Source: Alentia gelatinosa
Lineage: Eukaryota > Annelida > Polychaeta > Phyllodocida > Polynoidae
Length of the DNA: 64,000 nucleotides
Direction of reading: 5' to 3'
NCBI GenBank assembly: GCA_950022655.1
Contig: OX465584.1
Span: 51,256,723-51,320,722 of the forward strand
In this document: positions 47,562-57,986 of the stretch, piece by piece
How positions within the stretch are numbered: position 1 is the first letter of the stretch
Layout: every line of letters begins with the position of its first letter
Program-made: the position numbers and the translations under genes
Notes under the pieces: model-generated
Told to the model about the DNA's origin: nothing
Seen by the model: only the letters and a program-made list of their open reading frames with translations
Database searches by the model: none

Positions 47562-49090
47562 AATATTTATGCCTAGATAATTGTAATTGTCTACGAACTC
47601 TAAATCTAAATTATTTATTTGACATCTAGTTGGGTACCTATCAGCGGTTAACTGGCCAACCCACATTAATTTTGATTTTCTTGTATTAATTTTGAGTGCA
47701 TGTTTACTTAACCATGCATTTATCTTATTAAGATCATGTTGCATCTTTTCACCAGCTTCCTTTTTGTTTTTAGCACTCGTTATGAGTATTAGGTCGTCTG
47801 CATACATGGTAGGTGTTGCATAATCTATTTCATCAAATAAGCCATTAATAAACATGATAAATAGCACAGGCCCCAGGACTGATCCCTGGGGGACCCCACA
47901 CTTGATTGTGTTTTCTGCACTTATCACCTTGTTTATCTTGACTGATTGTTTCCTATTACTTAAATACGATTCAAAGATATCCAATGCCTGTTCACCTAAT
48001 CCTGTATTTTTCAATATTTTCAATAATAGCTTATGGTTTACACAATCAAACGCCTTTTGCAAATCAATAAAGGCACATAGGCTAGTTCTTTTCCAGTCAT
48101 AGTTACTTACAAGGATATGTATTACTCTTATTATTGCTTGGGCTGTAGACCTTGCGGGCATAAAACTGTACTGATGTTGATGTATAAGTTTGTTTTCTGT
48201 TATATACATCATCAATTGACCATGCACAATTTTTTCAATCACCTTTGAGACCATTGGTAACACACTTATTGGTCTCCAATTTGAGTACTCTTTCAGGTCA
48301 CCCCCTTTAGGAATCGGTGTTACCACTGCTTTTTTCAAAGAGTCAGGGAAATGCCTTGTATTGATAACATATTTGAACATGTCACAGATGAGTCCAGTAT
48401 TTGCTAACAACATTTTCTTTAGTACACTTATTTTTCACATAGGGTATTCCTGTTGTCTTATCATCATCAAGTTCCTTTATTATATTTACAACTTTACTGG
48501 GTTGTGTACAGTCAAAATTAAATAGACCCCTCTCCATTGGAAAATCAGTATTTATATCATAATATATTGAAAGTTTATTATAGCAAGCTGCTACATCTTC
48601 ATGTGGCGGGCGATATATTGAAATAATTAATAAATGTCTATGATTTGGTTCACTAACTGTATGAGTAAGTATTTCAAATTTTTTTGTAGAAAAACAATAT
48701 TTCGTAATTTGCTTTATATAATTTACCTTGTCTTGTCTCACTAAAAGTGCTACCCCACCTCCTATTTCTTTATACATCCTATCATTTCTATATAAATACA
48801 TATTTGGTATTGAGATCATACTAGAGTCATACTTCTCCTTTAACCACGTTTCCGTAATGGTTACATAGCTACATATTGAAAAAAGATTTCTTAACTCTTG
48901 ATATCTCCTAAAGATACTGTGTACATTAGCGGTAAGAAATATTTCACCTTTCCTTTTGCTTAGATCATCATACGTCAACAACGACATTTCTTATCATAGA
49001 GAACAAAATCATATAATTGTAGTGGGTCAACACATAAATTACATAAAGTGCAAGAAATTACACAGCCTACCGTCCATGAACACAGATAGG

Positions 49091-49783
49091 GGAAAAGGTT
49101 ACACTGTTATAGAGATGTGGTCATGTGAGTTCAAGAAGCTACAGAGAACCGAGGAATATACATCATTAATGGTTAATGTTGAGTTAGAGTCACCGTTACA
49201 ACCACGAGATGCATTCTTCGGGGGTCGAACAGATTGTATCAAATGTTATCACAAGGTTAATACGGATAGTAATGAACAGATAAAGTATTATGATGTCACC
49301 TCTCTCTACCCTTATGTGAACAAATACTGTCCATACCCTGTAGGGCATCCTGAAAAGATTCTAGGGCAAGGCATTCCTCAACCTCACTGTGATATAGATC
49401 TCAGCGAGTATGAAGGTCTTATCAAATGTAGAATTGCCCCACCACGAAACCTCTTTCACCCTGTATTACCATACAGGTACAATGGTAAACTACTGTTTTC
49501 ACTATGCAGAACGTGCATCACGGAATATGATGGTTTATTCAAACCAGTATCCCCCGATGACTATGTACCATGTAGACACAGTGAAAAACAACGATCACTG
49601 ACCGGTACATTTTTAAAAAAAATTTTTAAAGCTTTTATTTATACTGGAGTTACGTTTGGACTAACATAAGTCCATCTTCCAACATGGCTAATAAGAGAGG
49701 TATTGGTTGCTCTTAACAAAGGATACAAAATTATAGCAATACATGAAATATCTCATTTCTCCAATGTCAGTGTATACGACCCC
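49091..49783 (+). pseudogene. Polinton PolB, segment 2: palm motif A region
   Basis: Resumes with YTVIEMWSCEF and carries motif A, YYDVTSLYPYVNKYCPYPVG, with one catalytic Asp and the protein-primed-type TPR insert following. The frame is disturbed at about 49611-49685 by a short insertion with an in-frame TAA (49667-49669), then continues as REVLVALNKGYKIIAIHEIS up to SVYDP at about 49782, where the second LINE block begins with a T run. Confidence 0.88.
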
Positions 49784-50153
49784 TTTTTTTTTTTTTTAAG
49801 ACATTTATTTAACCTGAGTGGCGCTCAGTCCTGCTGGACTGGTCTCAACGCGCCCCCAGCTATAGTATGATCCTTTTACATTCCTCTCATTTTGTTCACG
49901 GGCATGTTCATCATGCAACATATATACTACAGGTTTACAATTTACAAGTCAGTTGATGTTACCCCAACATAGATGTGTGCTAAGAAAGCATCAGAGCATG
50001 ACTATCATGCAATTTGAGTCGCCAGCTCGATTCCTTGTAAGTTTTAATCATGATGGTAAGTGGTTCACTTTTCATACAAGTAAGTATTTTTATAAGAGTG
50101 TTTTTATAAGAGTCAGTTTAGGGTTTTACATTAATAAAAGTCTTTTGACGATA

Positions 50154-53034
50154 TCAGGTCTTCAGGTTATCTATGGTTCTAGCCAGTCTTAGTTTTTGCA
50201 TCTTCTTAAATTCCTTTAGTGTAGTTGTGTTCTTAATTTCTGGCGATAGTTCGTTCCATAGAGTGGCTCCATGATATTGTAGACTTTTTTTTGTGCATAT
50301 TATTGATTGGATGGTATATCTTGAAGGAAGGGGCTGTGTGGGCGCGTGTATTTCTGGTATTCTTTTGTAGTAGGTCTTCGTTAGTCTTGTTCTTGAACAT
50401 ATGTATATAAATGTGTCTCTTTCTAACCTCCTCAAGGTAAGGTAATTGTACTGATCTATGCAAGAGACTCACTTCAGTTCTTAATTTACTCCGTGTTATG
50501 ATTCGTAGTGCATGATTTTGTAAAATTTGCAGCTTTTGTAAATCTTGTCCATATCCTGAATCGTATAACACGTCCCCATAACTAATAATTGGCAATATCA
50601 TGGTTTTGTACATAATGGTGCATGCATGGTCAGTCAGGTAAGGCCTCAGTTTAGCAAGAAGATACAACTTATGAGAAACTTGCTTTGTAACATGGTTAAT
50701 ATGTGTTCTATAGGATAAGTTAGCATCTAATGTGATACCAAGGTAATTGTAGGAGTGAACCTTCTGTAATGGGATATTGTTTAGAAGTATAATATTGTTA
50801 TGGTTTTGGTACTCTCTAATCTTCTTTTGACTTCCGAAAGTTACAACTTTTGTTTTGTTAGTATTTATTGTCAATTTATTAGTAGAGCACCAAACATTTA
50901 GGCTGTTTAAGTCCATTTGAAGTTGTCCCACCATTACCTCAATATCTTTACCGGTATGATACAGGACTGTATCATCCGCATACAGCAGAATTTTTGATTT
51001 TCCGTTTATGTTGATATCTCCTTGCATCACATGTGTGAGGTCATTTACAAAGGTAATGAATAAGAGGGGCCCCAGGATGGATCCTTGGGGCACCCCGTAC
51101 ACCATAGTTGCGGACTCTGATTTGTTTCCGTTCGCCAAGGTTACCTGTGTCCTATTGTTCAGATAGCTTCTGTACCATTTCAGCAATGTCCCGTTAATTC
51201 CCAAGTGCGATAATTTTGATATCAGAATATTGTGGTCTATAGTATCAAATGCTTTTTTAAAATCAATAAAAACCGCTATTGTTAACTGTTTTTGATTTAT
51301 GGCCGAGAGTATGTCATTTGTAATTTTCGCTACTGTATCTATGGTAGAGCAATTTTTCCGAAATCCGTTTTGCGCGTTGCTAAGCATGTTGTTAGTTTCC
51401 AAGAAGTTAATGGTATTGTTGTGAACTATCTTTTCCAATATCTTCCCTGGGAGAGGCAGCAGCGATACGGGTCGTAAGTTGCACACATTACTGCTATCGC
51501 CACCTTTTTTTAGTGGTATCACTACTGCCTCTTTCCAGGCATCTGGGAAAATCCCTTCACTCAATGAGTTATTCAATAGGCAGGTAAAGTGGGAATTCAA
51601 AACGATCAGTGCATCCTTCAAGTATCTCGTCGTTAGATCATTTATCGCAGAAGACTTGTGACAGTCTATGTCCTTAGTGAGTTTTAGGACCTCTTCAGCA
51701 TCAGTATTAATTTTACCCATCTTTTCATTGTTAATTTTCCCTTCATAAAACCATTGTGTTTGATGCTTACTGGCTAGTTTAGCTCCTATGTTACTAAAGT
51801 AGTCATTAATATAGGTTGCGGTTTTGTCTTGCTGAATCCATTCCCCATTGTCATTTTTAAGTTTTATTAAATCCATATTTTTTTAGTTATTTTTTGTGAA
51901 TTTCGATAAGATCCCCCAAAATTTTTTCCCATCATTTTTGTTAGCTTCCAAAAGGTCCTTTATATAGCTTCCCCTTGCTTTCTTGGTAAATGATGTTGAT
52001 TCGTTTCTGGCCTTCTTAGCTTGGTGCCACGCTTCTTTAGTATTTCTCTTTTTTGCTCTTTTATAAAGTCGGTCCTAATCTTTTATTTTTTCCAGCACCT
52101 CGTTATTTACCCAAGTCTCCCTCAACCTGTTCACCTTATATGATTTAATCGGACATAATGTATCTAGATGTTTTAATATTACACTGTACATGAATTTCCA
52201 TTGCTCATTCGGATCTTTCATTCTTGAGAAAGGGTCCCAGTTTTCACTTAATAGTTTATCCTTAAAGTTCACAAAATCATATTTTCTACTTGAACGGCCT
52301 CTAAATGTCGTTTTTTCTTTTGCGATTTTACTTTTTGCTCTTACTAGTAACACACCCTCATGGTCACTCACTCTCTGACCAGTTAGGCCACAGTCGGTAT
52401 AAGTGTTGTTATTAACGTATATATGGTCCAAACAACTTTCTTTTACTCCGTGTCTGGTTGGTACGTTTATAACCTGTTTCAAACCATAAATGTTTTCAAA
52501 TAGCTTCATTTCCTTGGTGTCATTATCTGCCTTTAACATGTAATCCACATTAAAATCCCCTAATAAGAAGAGATCCTTTACCCTGTTTTCCGAAATATTT
52601 TCGATATTTGCGCCTAATTCCTGACAAAACTCTTTGCACCCCTGACCTGGGGGACGATATATGTTGCCAATTACTATTTGTCTTGTGTTCTTCAAACTTA
52701 AATTTATCCAAAGAGATTCCATCAATTTAGTACTTGAGTTATGGTTCGAGTAAATTATATCATTTATATCTAAGTTTTCCCTTACATAAATTCCCACTCC
52801 TCCCCCCTGTTTAACTTCTACTTTACCTGGATCACTCCATTTCCTATCGTTCCTATAAAATTTATATCCCGGTAGATCGACTAAGTATGATGGTATTTTC
52901 TCGTTAAGCCACGTTTCACTGATACATAATATATCTATGTCTGAATCCACCATGAGTACATGTATAGAGTCCAGTTTAGCCCATAAACTGCAGGCATTCA
53001 TGTGAACCATTTTTATACCTTTTATATTATTCAT
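50154..53034 (-). pseudogene. LINE C EN-RT ORF, decayed
   Basis: Minus strand from ATG 53034. Endonuclease: MNACSLWAKLDSI, SETWLNEKIPSYL, GGGVGIYVREN, GNIYRPPGQG, LLGDFNVDY, SDHEGVLLV. In-frame TAG at 52075-52077 and TAA at about 51886-51888. RT: NLRPVSLLPLPGKILEKIVH, QNGFRKNCSTIDTV, FIDFKKAFDTIDHN, YGVPQGSILGP, catalytic LLYADDTVLYH. A frameshift at the T8 run 50282-50290 moves the last 40 codons (YHGATLWNELSPE) to another frame ending 50154. CR1/jockey/L2 type. Confidence 0.88.
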
Positions 53035-53543
53035 ATCTTACATGTGATAAAGATACCCATTTACATAAATTATTATTTATCCTGAATCTACTGACTCCTC
53101 TATTGCCATTCATACTCTCTTCACCTCTCAACACCAGTCTATTTACAGTAACCAAAGTCAACCATACATCAAAAGTTCTTACTTCTAACATAATTATACA
53201 CAGTGGATAATCTAGAACCTGCATCAGCGTTCTATGGCCGCAGGTAAGTTAATCCTATGTTTCTTATTTTAAGTGAAGAAAAGAAAAGAAAAGAAAATAA
53301 TTCACCCATGCTTGACTGAGCTAGTCTATAATGCTGTTACGAAAATGGTGAATCTAGTTACATACGGTTTACAGTCTCCTCTCTGGGATGGGCTGTAACC
53401 TTCCCCAAATTTTTAAGATGACTTCAATAACCAGGGTTGATATGGTCTAATAGGTTTGCGCCCTCAGCCTCCTCTCTGGGATGGACCGAGGTCGCTCCCC
53501 CTTGTCATATCATTAGTCAGTCATTAAAGTGCGGTTTGAGTTC

Positions 53544-54191
53544 TCAGTTACTTAGGCTTTGTAGAGTTTTTGTTATACAGGTTGCCCATGTGTCGAGTGT
53601 CTGATCCGTAGGATGGAGACCATCGTAGAATCGCCCGTATGCATTGAATAGGTTGTTCCCTAAACGGTAGTGGATTGGCGAGTGTAGGCGCGGGCCGTAA
53701 ACTCCTCTTTCTTTATTTAGCAGTGTGATCGAGTGGTTTATGAATCTAACAATGTCATTCAGTGCTAGTTGGTCAGTTTCTACCCCCTCATAGTTTAGCT
53801 TGTTTTTATAGTTGTTATACGTTTGTATGCTCATACCAGCGAGGTGGGCAATAACTACCGTGTCCGCGTATTGTTCGACCATACCCCTGGCATAGATGTA
53901 GTCGTCCACTACCGATTCCACTGATTCCCCTATATTCTTGTTAGCTATTCTTACCGTTCCCGAATCGTCTTTCCTTGTCAGGTTGTTTACTCCAGCCATA
54001 ATCACTATATAGTCCTGGTGCCTAGACGTATTCAGGGTGTTATATAAGAATGACTCGACTGACCTTCTGATTGTCGCCCCTGTTGTTGACTTAATCATCA
54101 CCTCATTTTCATTCATAAAGTCCGCACATTTAGCATCCAGGTGTTTGCTTAGTTTGAAGCCTCTTGAATCAGCGATGATAGTTATCCTCAT
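53544..54191 (-). CDS. LINE C SGNH/GDSL esterase-like ORF, 215 aa
   Basis: ATG at 54191, 15 nt after the ORF1 stop. Block I ITIIADSRGFKLSKHL (nucleophile Ser), block III MAGVNNLT (Asn), block V FYDGLHPTDQ (Asp and His) are all present in order and spacing, so the catalytic set appears complete, unlike the LINE D copy. Esterase domains in non-LTR elements usually sit inside ORF1; here it is a separate ORF between ORF1 and EN-RT. Its role in retrotransposition is not established. Confidence 0.82.
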   Translation of the reverse strand: MRITIIADSRGFKLSKHLDAKCADFMNENEVMIKSTTGATIRRSVESFLYNTLNTSRHQDYIVIMAGVNNLTRKDDSGTVRIANKNIGESVESVVDDYIYARGMVEQYADTVVIAHLAGMSIQTYNNYKNKLNYEGVETDQLALNDIVRFINHSITLLNKERGVYGPRLHSPIHYRLGNNLFNAYGRFYDGLHPTDQTLDTWATCITKTLQSLSN

Positions 54192-54208
54192 GTTGAAGAT
54201 ATGCCAGG

Positions 54209-55516
54209 TTATTTATCGTCCCTGATCCCTTGCAGTAGTACTCCGAGCGCGTTTCTGCCAGTCACTCCCGTCGGTGTGATTTCTGCTTTTCTCCTTAGGG
54301 GGAGCCCGCAGCCGAAGAACTGGTCTCCGGTCGCCTCATATAGGCTACCCTTCGTTTCTTTCAGCTTTTCCATAAGGTTGTCATTTTGTTCGAACTTTGC
54401 TTGAAGTACTTTCTCCATTTTATCGATCTTATTTTTCTGCCATTCTTGAGGGGTTGGAAGTTTTTTCCCCAGTTTCTTTGCCTGGTACCCATCGTCACAT
54501 CGTTTTAGCTGCGGTATTAGTTCCTGTTTGTTTAAAAAGAAGGCGTGCTCTGCTACGTATGCGGCTTCAGCGGACTTAAATGTCCCGAGGTTGGTTTCTA
54601 CTTTAACTTTGAACATGTTAGAGAGAAACGAGTGTTCACCTTGAAAAGCGTGTCCTTCTGGTGTTTCTACCGTTTTTATGTTAGATAGTTGTAGGTACTC
54701 CGGGAGCAGGGTTAGTTGCTTCGCTGTGTATTTCTTCCCATCTAGAACCAAGTTCGAGCCTTTTACCTTGCAGTCTTTTTTGTGGCTTCTTGCTACTGCT
54801 GCTATTTCTCTCATGTCTCTACGGAGTCTGAGTTCCTCTGGTGCAAGGTCGTCATTTATGTATACCTTTTCATATTTATCTTTGCCCTTTAAGTTCTTGA
54901 CTTTGCCATAAATTTCTCCTTTTTGAGCAGCAAACCTCAGTTTCATTAGTATCGATCGCGGTCAAGTTTGTTTACCTTTTTCTTCAGGTAGTGTGGGGCC
55001 TAGTCTAAAACACGCTTCAATGTCCTCCGTATCAAAACTTGTCCCTATCGCATCAAGTAACTCATTGCAATCTACTCGTACATGGTTTCTTGTTTCAGGG
55101 ATCCCGTCTACAATGACATTAAGCCTTTTTCTCTCTTCCGCCCACATTTTATTTATTTCCTTTAGATCCGCGACTTCTGCTTCCAGGTATTTAACCGAGT
55201 CTTCATGGGCGTCGACCGTGGTTGCGATACTTTTTATTTCTTCTTTCAGGTCGCCATTCTGCACTTTAATCGATTCGATCTGTTCCGTGATTTTAGTCAG
55301 CGTCTCACTGGTTGTTTTTTTGTGATCATCCAGCTTCTCGTCCGTTGAGTCGACTCTTGTTAAGATTGCCTGTAGGACTTCCCAAACTTCGTCTAGGGTT
55401 TTCTTAGGCTTGCCCGCCACCGCTTTTTCCGCCATCTTGGATTCTTCCGCGCCTTTTTTCGTCTCAGGTAAGTTTTCTTTTTGTGTATTTGTTAATCTGG
55501 GTGATTGCCTGACCAT
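54209..55516 (-). pseudogene. LINE C ORF1: coiled coil, RRM-like, NADAR domain
   Basis: One frame of 435 codons from ATG 55516, with TGA at 54962-54964. Residues about 35-120 form a heptad coiled coil; about 125-230 look like the L1-ORF1p RRM (RLNVIVDGIPETRNH, IEACFRLGP, VYINDDLAPEELRLRRDM). The C-terminal 130 residues match the NADAR/YbiA fold: FLSNMF, FKSAEAAYVAEHAFF, AKKLGKKLPTPQEWQKNKID, MEKVLQAKFEQND, LKETKGSLYEAT, FFGCG, NALGVLL. NADAR proteins act on ADP-ribose-linked or riboflavin-pathway N-glycosides; what one does in an RNA-binding retrotransposon protein is unknown. Confidence 0.82.
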
Positions 55517-55660
55517 ATCTCGTGGCTATATGTTATCACATATGGTTTATGTTGCTTCTTATCCACTTTCGGTGTAGCTTACTCCACGATTCATTATATA
55601 AACCCGTAATTTTGCGCTCTGTCTCACATGCGTGCGTTGCTCGATCACATGCTCTTCTGA

Positions 55661-56618
55661 CCTGATGTCTAAGTCTGGAGGTCTCTTTACCAGTTATGTA
55701 GATTCTTTTTTAAAAATAAAGCAGGAGTCTTCAGGATGGCCTGAATGGTGTACCACAGATGAGAGTAAGCAGGAGTACATCACCACATATTTTGAAAAGG
55801 AAGGTGTGTCACTTGAGTATGACAAAATTTCAAAAAACCCTGGTATGAGATCATTAAGTAAACTAATGCTTAATTCATTCTGGGGAAAATTCGGTCAAAG
55901 AGAGAACATGACTCAGACATTGCATACAACTAAGGCAGCTGAATACTTCAAACTGATATCCTCAGAAGGTGTTACAGTTCAGGACATACAACTGCTGGGG
56001 GAAGAGGTTATTAGAGTGCAGTACAAACACCGGGAAGAATTTGTACAAGCATCCAAGAATGTAAATGTAATAATAGCCGCTTACACCACAACCCATGCCC
56101 GTTTGAAATTATACAAACTTTTAGATAAGTTAGGTGAGAGGAACCTATATCATGATACAGATTCTGTAATTTTCCTTTCATCCCCTTCATCTGAAGACCC
56201 TGAGTTAGGAGATTTCCTCGGTGATTTAACCAATGAATTACCTGACAGTAACATGTTCATTACAGAGTTCCTTTCAGCAGGTCCAAAGAGTTATTGTTAT
56301 CATGTTAATACTCGGGGAACCCCTCCGGTGTGTAAGGTGAAAGGTATACGATTAAATTATAAAGCCAACGCTGTCTTAAATCTAGATTCAATGTTAAGAT
56401 TGTATCAGTCAACTGTTACTGATGGTTCAGAAGATCAAACAGATTGTGAAAAAAATAAAAAAGGCGTACCCATTCTCAAAGTTGCTGGTGGAACTGCTAT
56501 ATTGAGAAATAAGTCTGACTCTACTATTTTCAACAGAACATTAGTGAAGACATTTCAGTGTGTTTATTCCAAACGTATTGTATTTATTAATGGTACTACT
56601 CTACCTTTTGGGTATTAA
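55661..56618 (+). pseudogene. Polinton PolB, segment 3: palm motifs B and C, C-terminus
   Basis: Starts at SKSGGLFTSYVDSFLKIKQE. Motif B: LSKLMLNSFWGKFGQREN; motif C: NLYHDTDSVIF with the second catalytic Asp pair; AGPKSYCYHV and the final LPFGY are standard for animal Maverick polymerases. No stop or frameshift within this segment. A phase-matched intron (GT at 56612, AG ending 56761) could join it to the next ORF instead of stopping at 56616-56618. Confidence 0.9.
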
Positions 56619-56761
56619 TTATGATTCTACCCTATCTATTCTTTATACTATATTCTATTATTTATCTGCTGATTAAGAATGTAGTATTGTAATGATAAAA
56701 TCTACGAGAGTGACTTTTAGAATGAAAGATGTTTTTTTTTCTCCTTCTCTCTTTAATACAG

Positions 56762-57215
56762 GAATTGTTTGGGATACAGCACAGTAGGACTTGACATGCC
56801 TCGAGGATACATGAAAAATAGGAATAGTTGGGGTGCTCTTAAAGTAACCATCATAAATGATAGGTTATTTGAAGAGCTTCTACACAAATATCAACTACAT
56901 AGTGGGAAACCGGTATTTTCTGTTCCCCACCGTATATCCTCCCTACCACCACCACCGGGTTTTAGTGTTTTTGCACTCGCACATATGTTAACTAAAAACC
57001 GTAACATCAGGTTCATACGGGACATGTCGGTAAATTCCTCACAAGTTCTACCTACAACACCTGATATTTCATATGCTGAACAGGTTGTGCTTCCAGGTTT
57101 CCGTCCAGAACCTTTATGGATCTCTTCTGATTCGGATACACCTGTAGAAGCAGATATTTCTTTTGCGGAGCAAGTTATGATCCCAGGTTTCTGTCCTGAA
57201 CCTTTATGGGTATAA
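56762..57215 (+). CDS. Unknown ORF or exon with a duplicated motif
   Basis: Follows a strong acceptor (long T/C tract, taatacag ending 56761). Frame NCLGYSTVGLDMPRGYMKNR continues to 57215; first ATG in frame is at 56796. The C-terminus has two copies of a 17-18-residue motif, DISYAEQVVLPGFRPEPLW and DISFAEQVMIPGFCPEPLW, about 30 residues apart. Unknown family. It is either a separate gene or a spliced C-terminal extension of PolB. Confidence 0.5.
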
Positions 57216-57886
57216 AGATGGTATAAAGATGCTATTACATTATATTATATTATATTATGTTATATTATATTATATCATATATTATTGCTGAAGTATATAT
57301 ATATATATATTAAAGAGGTATCATATTTGTATCTGTGTGAGATATTTAATCGTTAATAGTGTAAGAATAATTAATATGATATATTAGATATACTATGTAG
57401 TATCAATGTAGTATAGATTATACTATAACTGCTGTATCGGTGTAGTATACTTACATATTTTATTCAATATTGTAGTAGTAGTAGTAGTAATGTGATGATG
57501 ATGAATAAATAATAATAATAATAATAATAATGAATAAATAGAATGTTTGTTCACGTATAAAGATGGTATAAAGATGCTATTACATTATATTATGTTATAT
57601 TATATCATATATTATTGCTGAAGTATATATATATATTAAAGATGTATCATATTTGTATCTGTGTGAGGTATTTAATCGTTAATAGTGTAAGAATAATTAA
57701 TATGATATATTAGATATACTATGTAGTATCAATGTAGTATAGATTATACTATAACTGCTGTATCAGTGTAGTATACCTACATATTTATTCAATATTGTAG
57801 TAGTAGTAGTAGTAGTAGTAATGTGATGATGATGATGAATAAATAATAATAATAATAATAATGAATAAATAGAATGTTTGTTCACA
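57211..57886 (+). repeat. Tandem duplication of about 345 bp, AT-rich
   Basis: Unit 1 57211-57555 and unit 2 57556-57886 are nearly the same (tataaagatggtataaagat, gtaagaataattaatatgat, gtagtatagattatactata, tagtagtag and aataataat runs). Differences are mostly microsatellite length. It separates the converging plus-strand PolB and minus-strand capsid genes. Confidence 0.92.
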
Positions 57887-57986
57887 GTTTATTGATATAA
57901 TATCTGTATACAATTATTAAGTGATATTTCTAAGATATAAATATATAAAGTAATACATGATACAATTCAAGTCTTATAATCACAAA

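Larger units (their letters stand above)
42420..49070 (-). pseudogene. LINE B ORF2 (EN-RT), interrupted and internally deleted
   Basis: Minus-strand jockey/CR1-type ORF2. Endonuclease N-terminus at 48987-48600 (TETWLKEKYD, RNDRMYKEIGGGVALLVRQ, ISIYRPPHED), then a shift to RT linker sequence, which implies an internal deletion near 48560-48590. RT at 48413-47571: YSNWRPISVLP, QYSFMPARSTAQA, FIDLQKAFDCVNH, GVPQGSVLGP, MYADDLILITS. At YLGINI the frame is split by LINE A and continues at 42989-42759 (DTGLKFTKQTQKV, CLEYVDSVYY). Confidence 0.85.
41721..49090. mobile_element. Nested non-LTR insertion block 1 in PolB (LINE B split by LINE A)
   Basis: PolB coding sequence stops at about 41719 (...ggtaaagg) and resumes at about 49091 (...ggaaaagg), so ggtaaagg/ggaaaagg may be target duplications. 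Minus-strand LINE B occupies 41721-42989 and 47571-49090; plus-strand LINE A (42999-47561) sits inside it. The T run at 41722-41741 is the A tail of LINE B. Confidence 0.85.
49784..55660 (-). mobile_element. Nested non-LTR insertion 2: three-ORF LINE C
   Basis: Minus-strand LINE inserted in PolB. Tail T run at 49784-49797; 5' UTR reaches about 55660, where PolB resumes. Order 5'-3': ORF1 (55516-54209), esterase ORF (54191-53544), spacer of about 500 bp containing a direct repeat (cagagaggag...), EN-RT ORF (53034 to about 50154), 3' UTR. GACC at both edges may be part of a target duplication. Confidence 0.88.
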
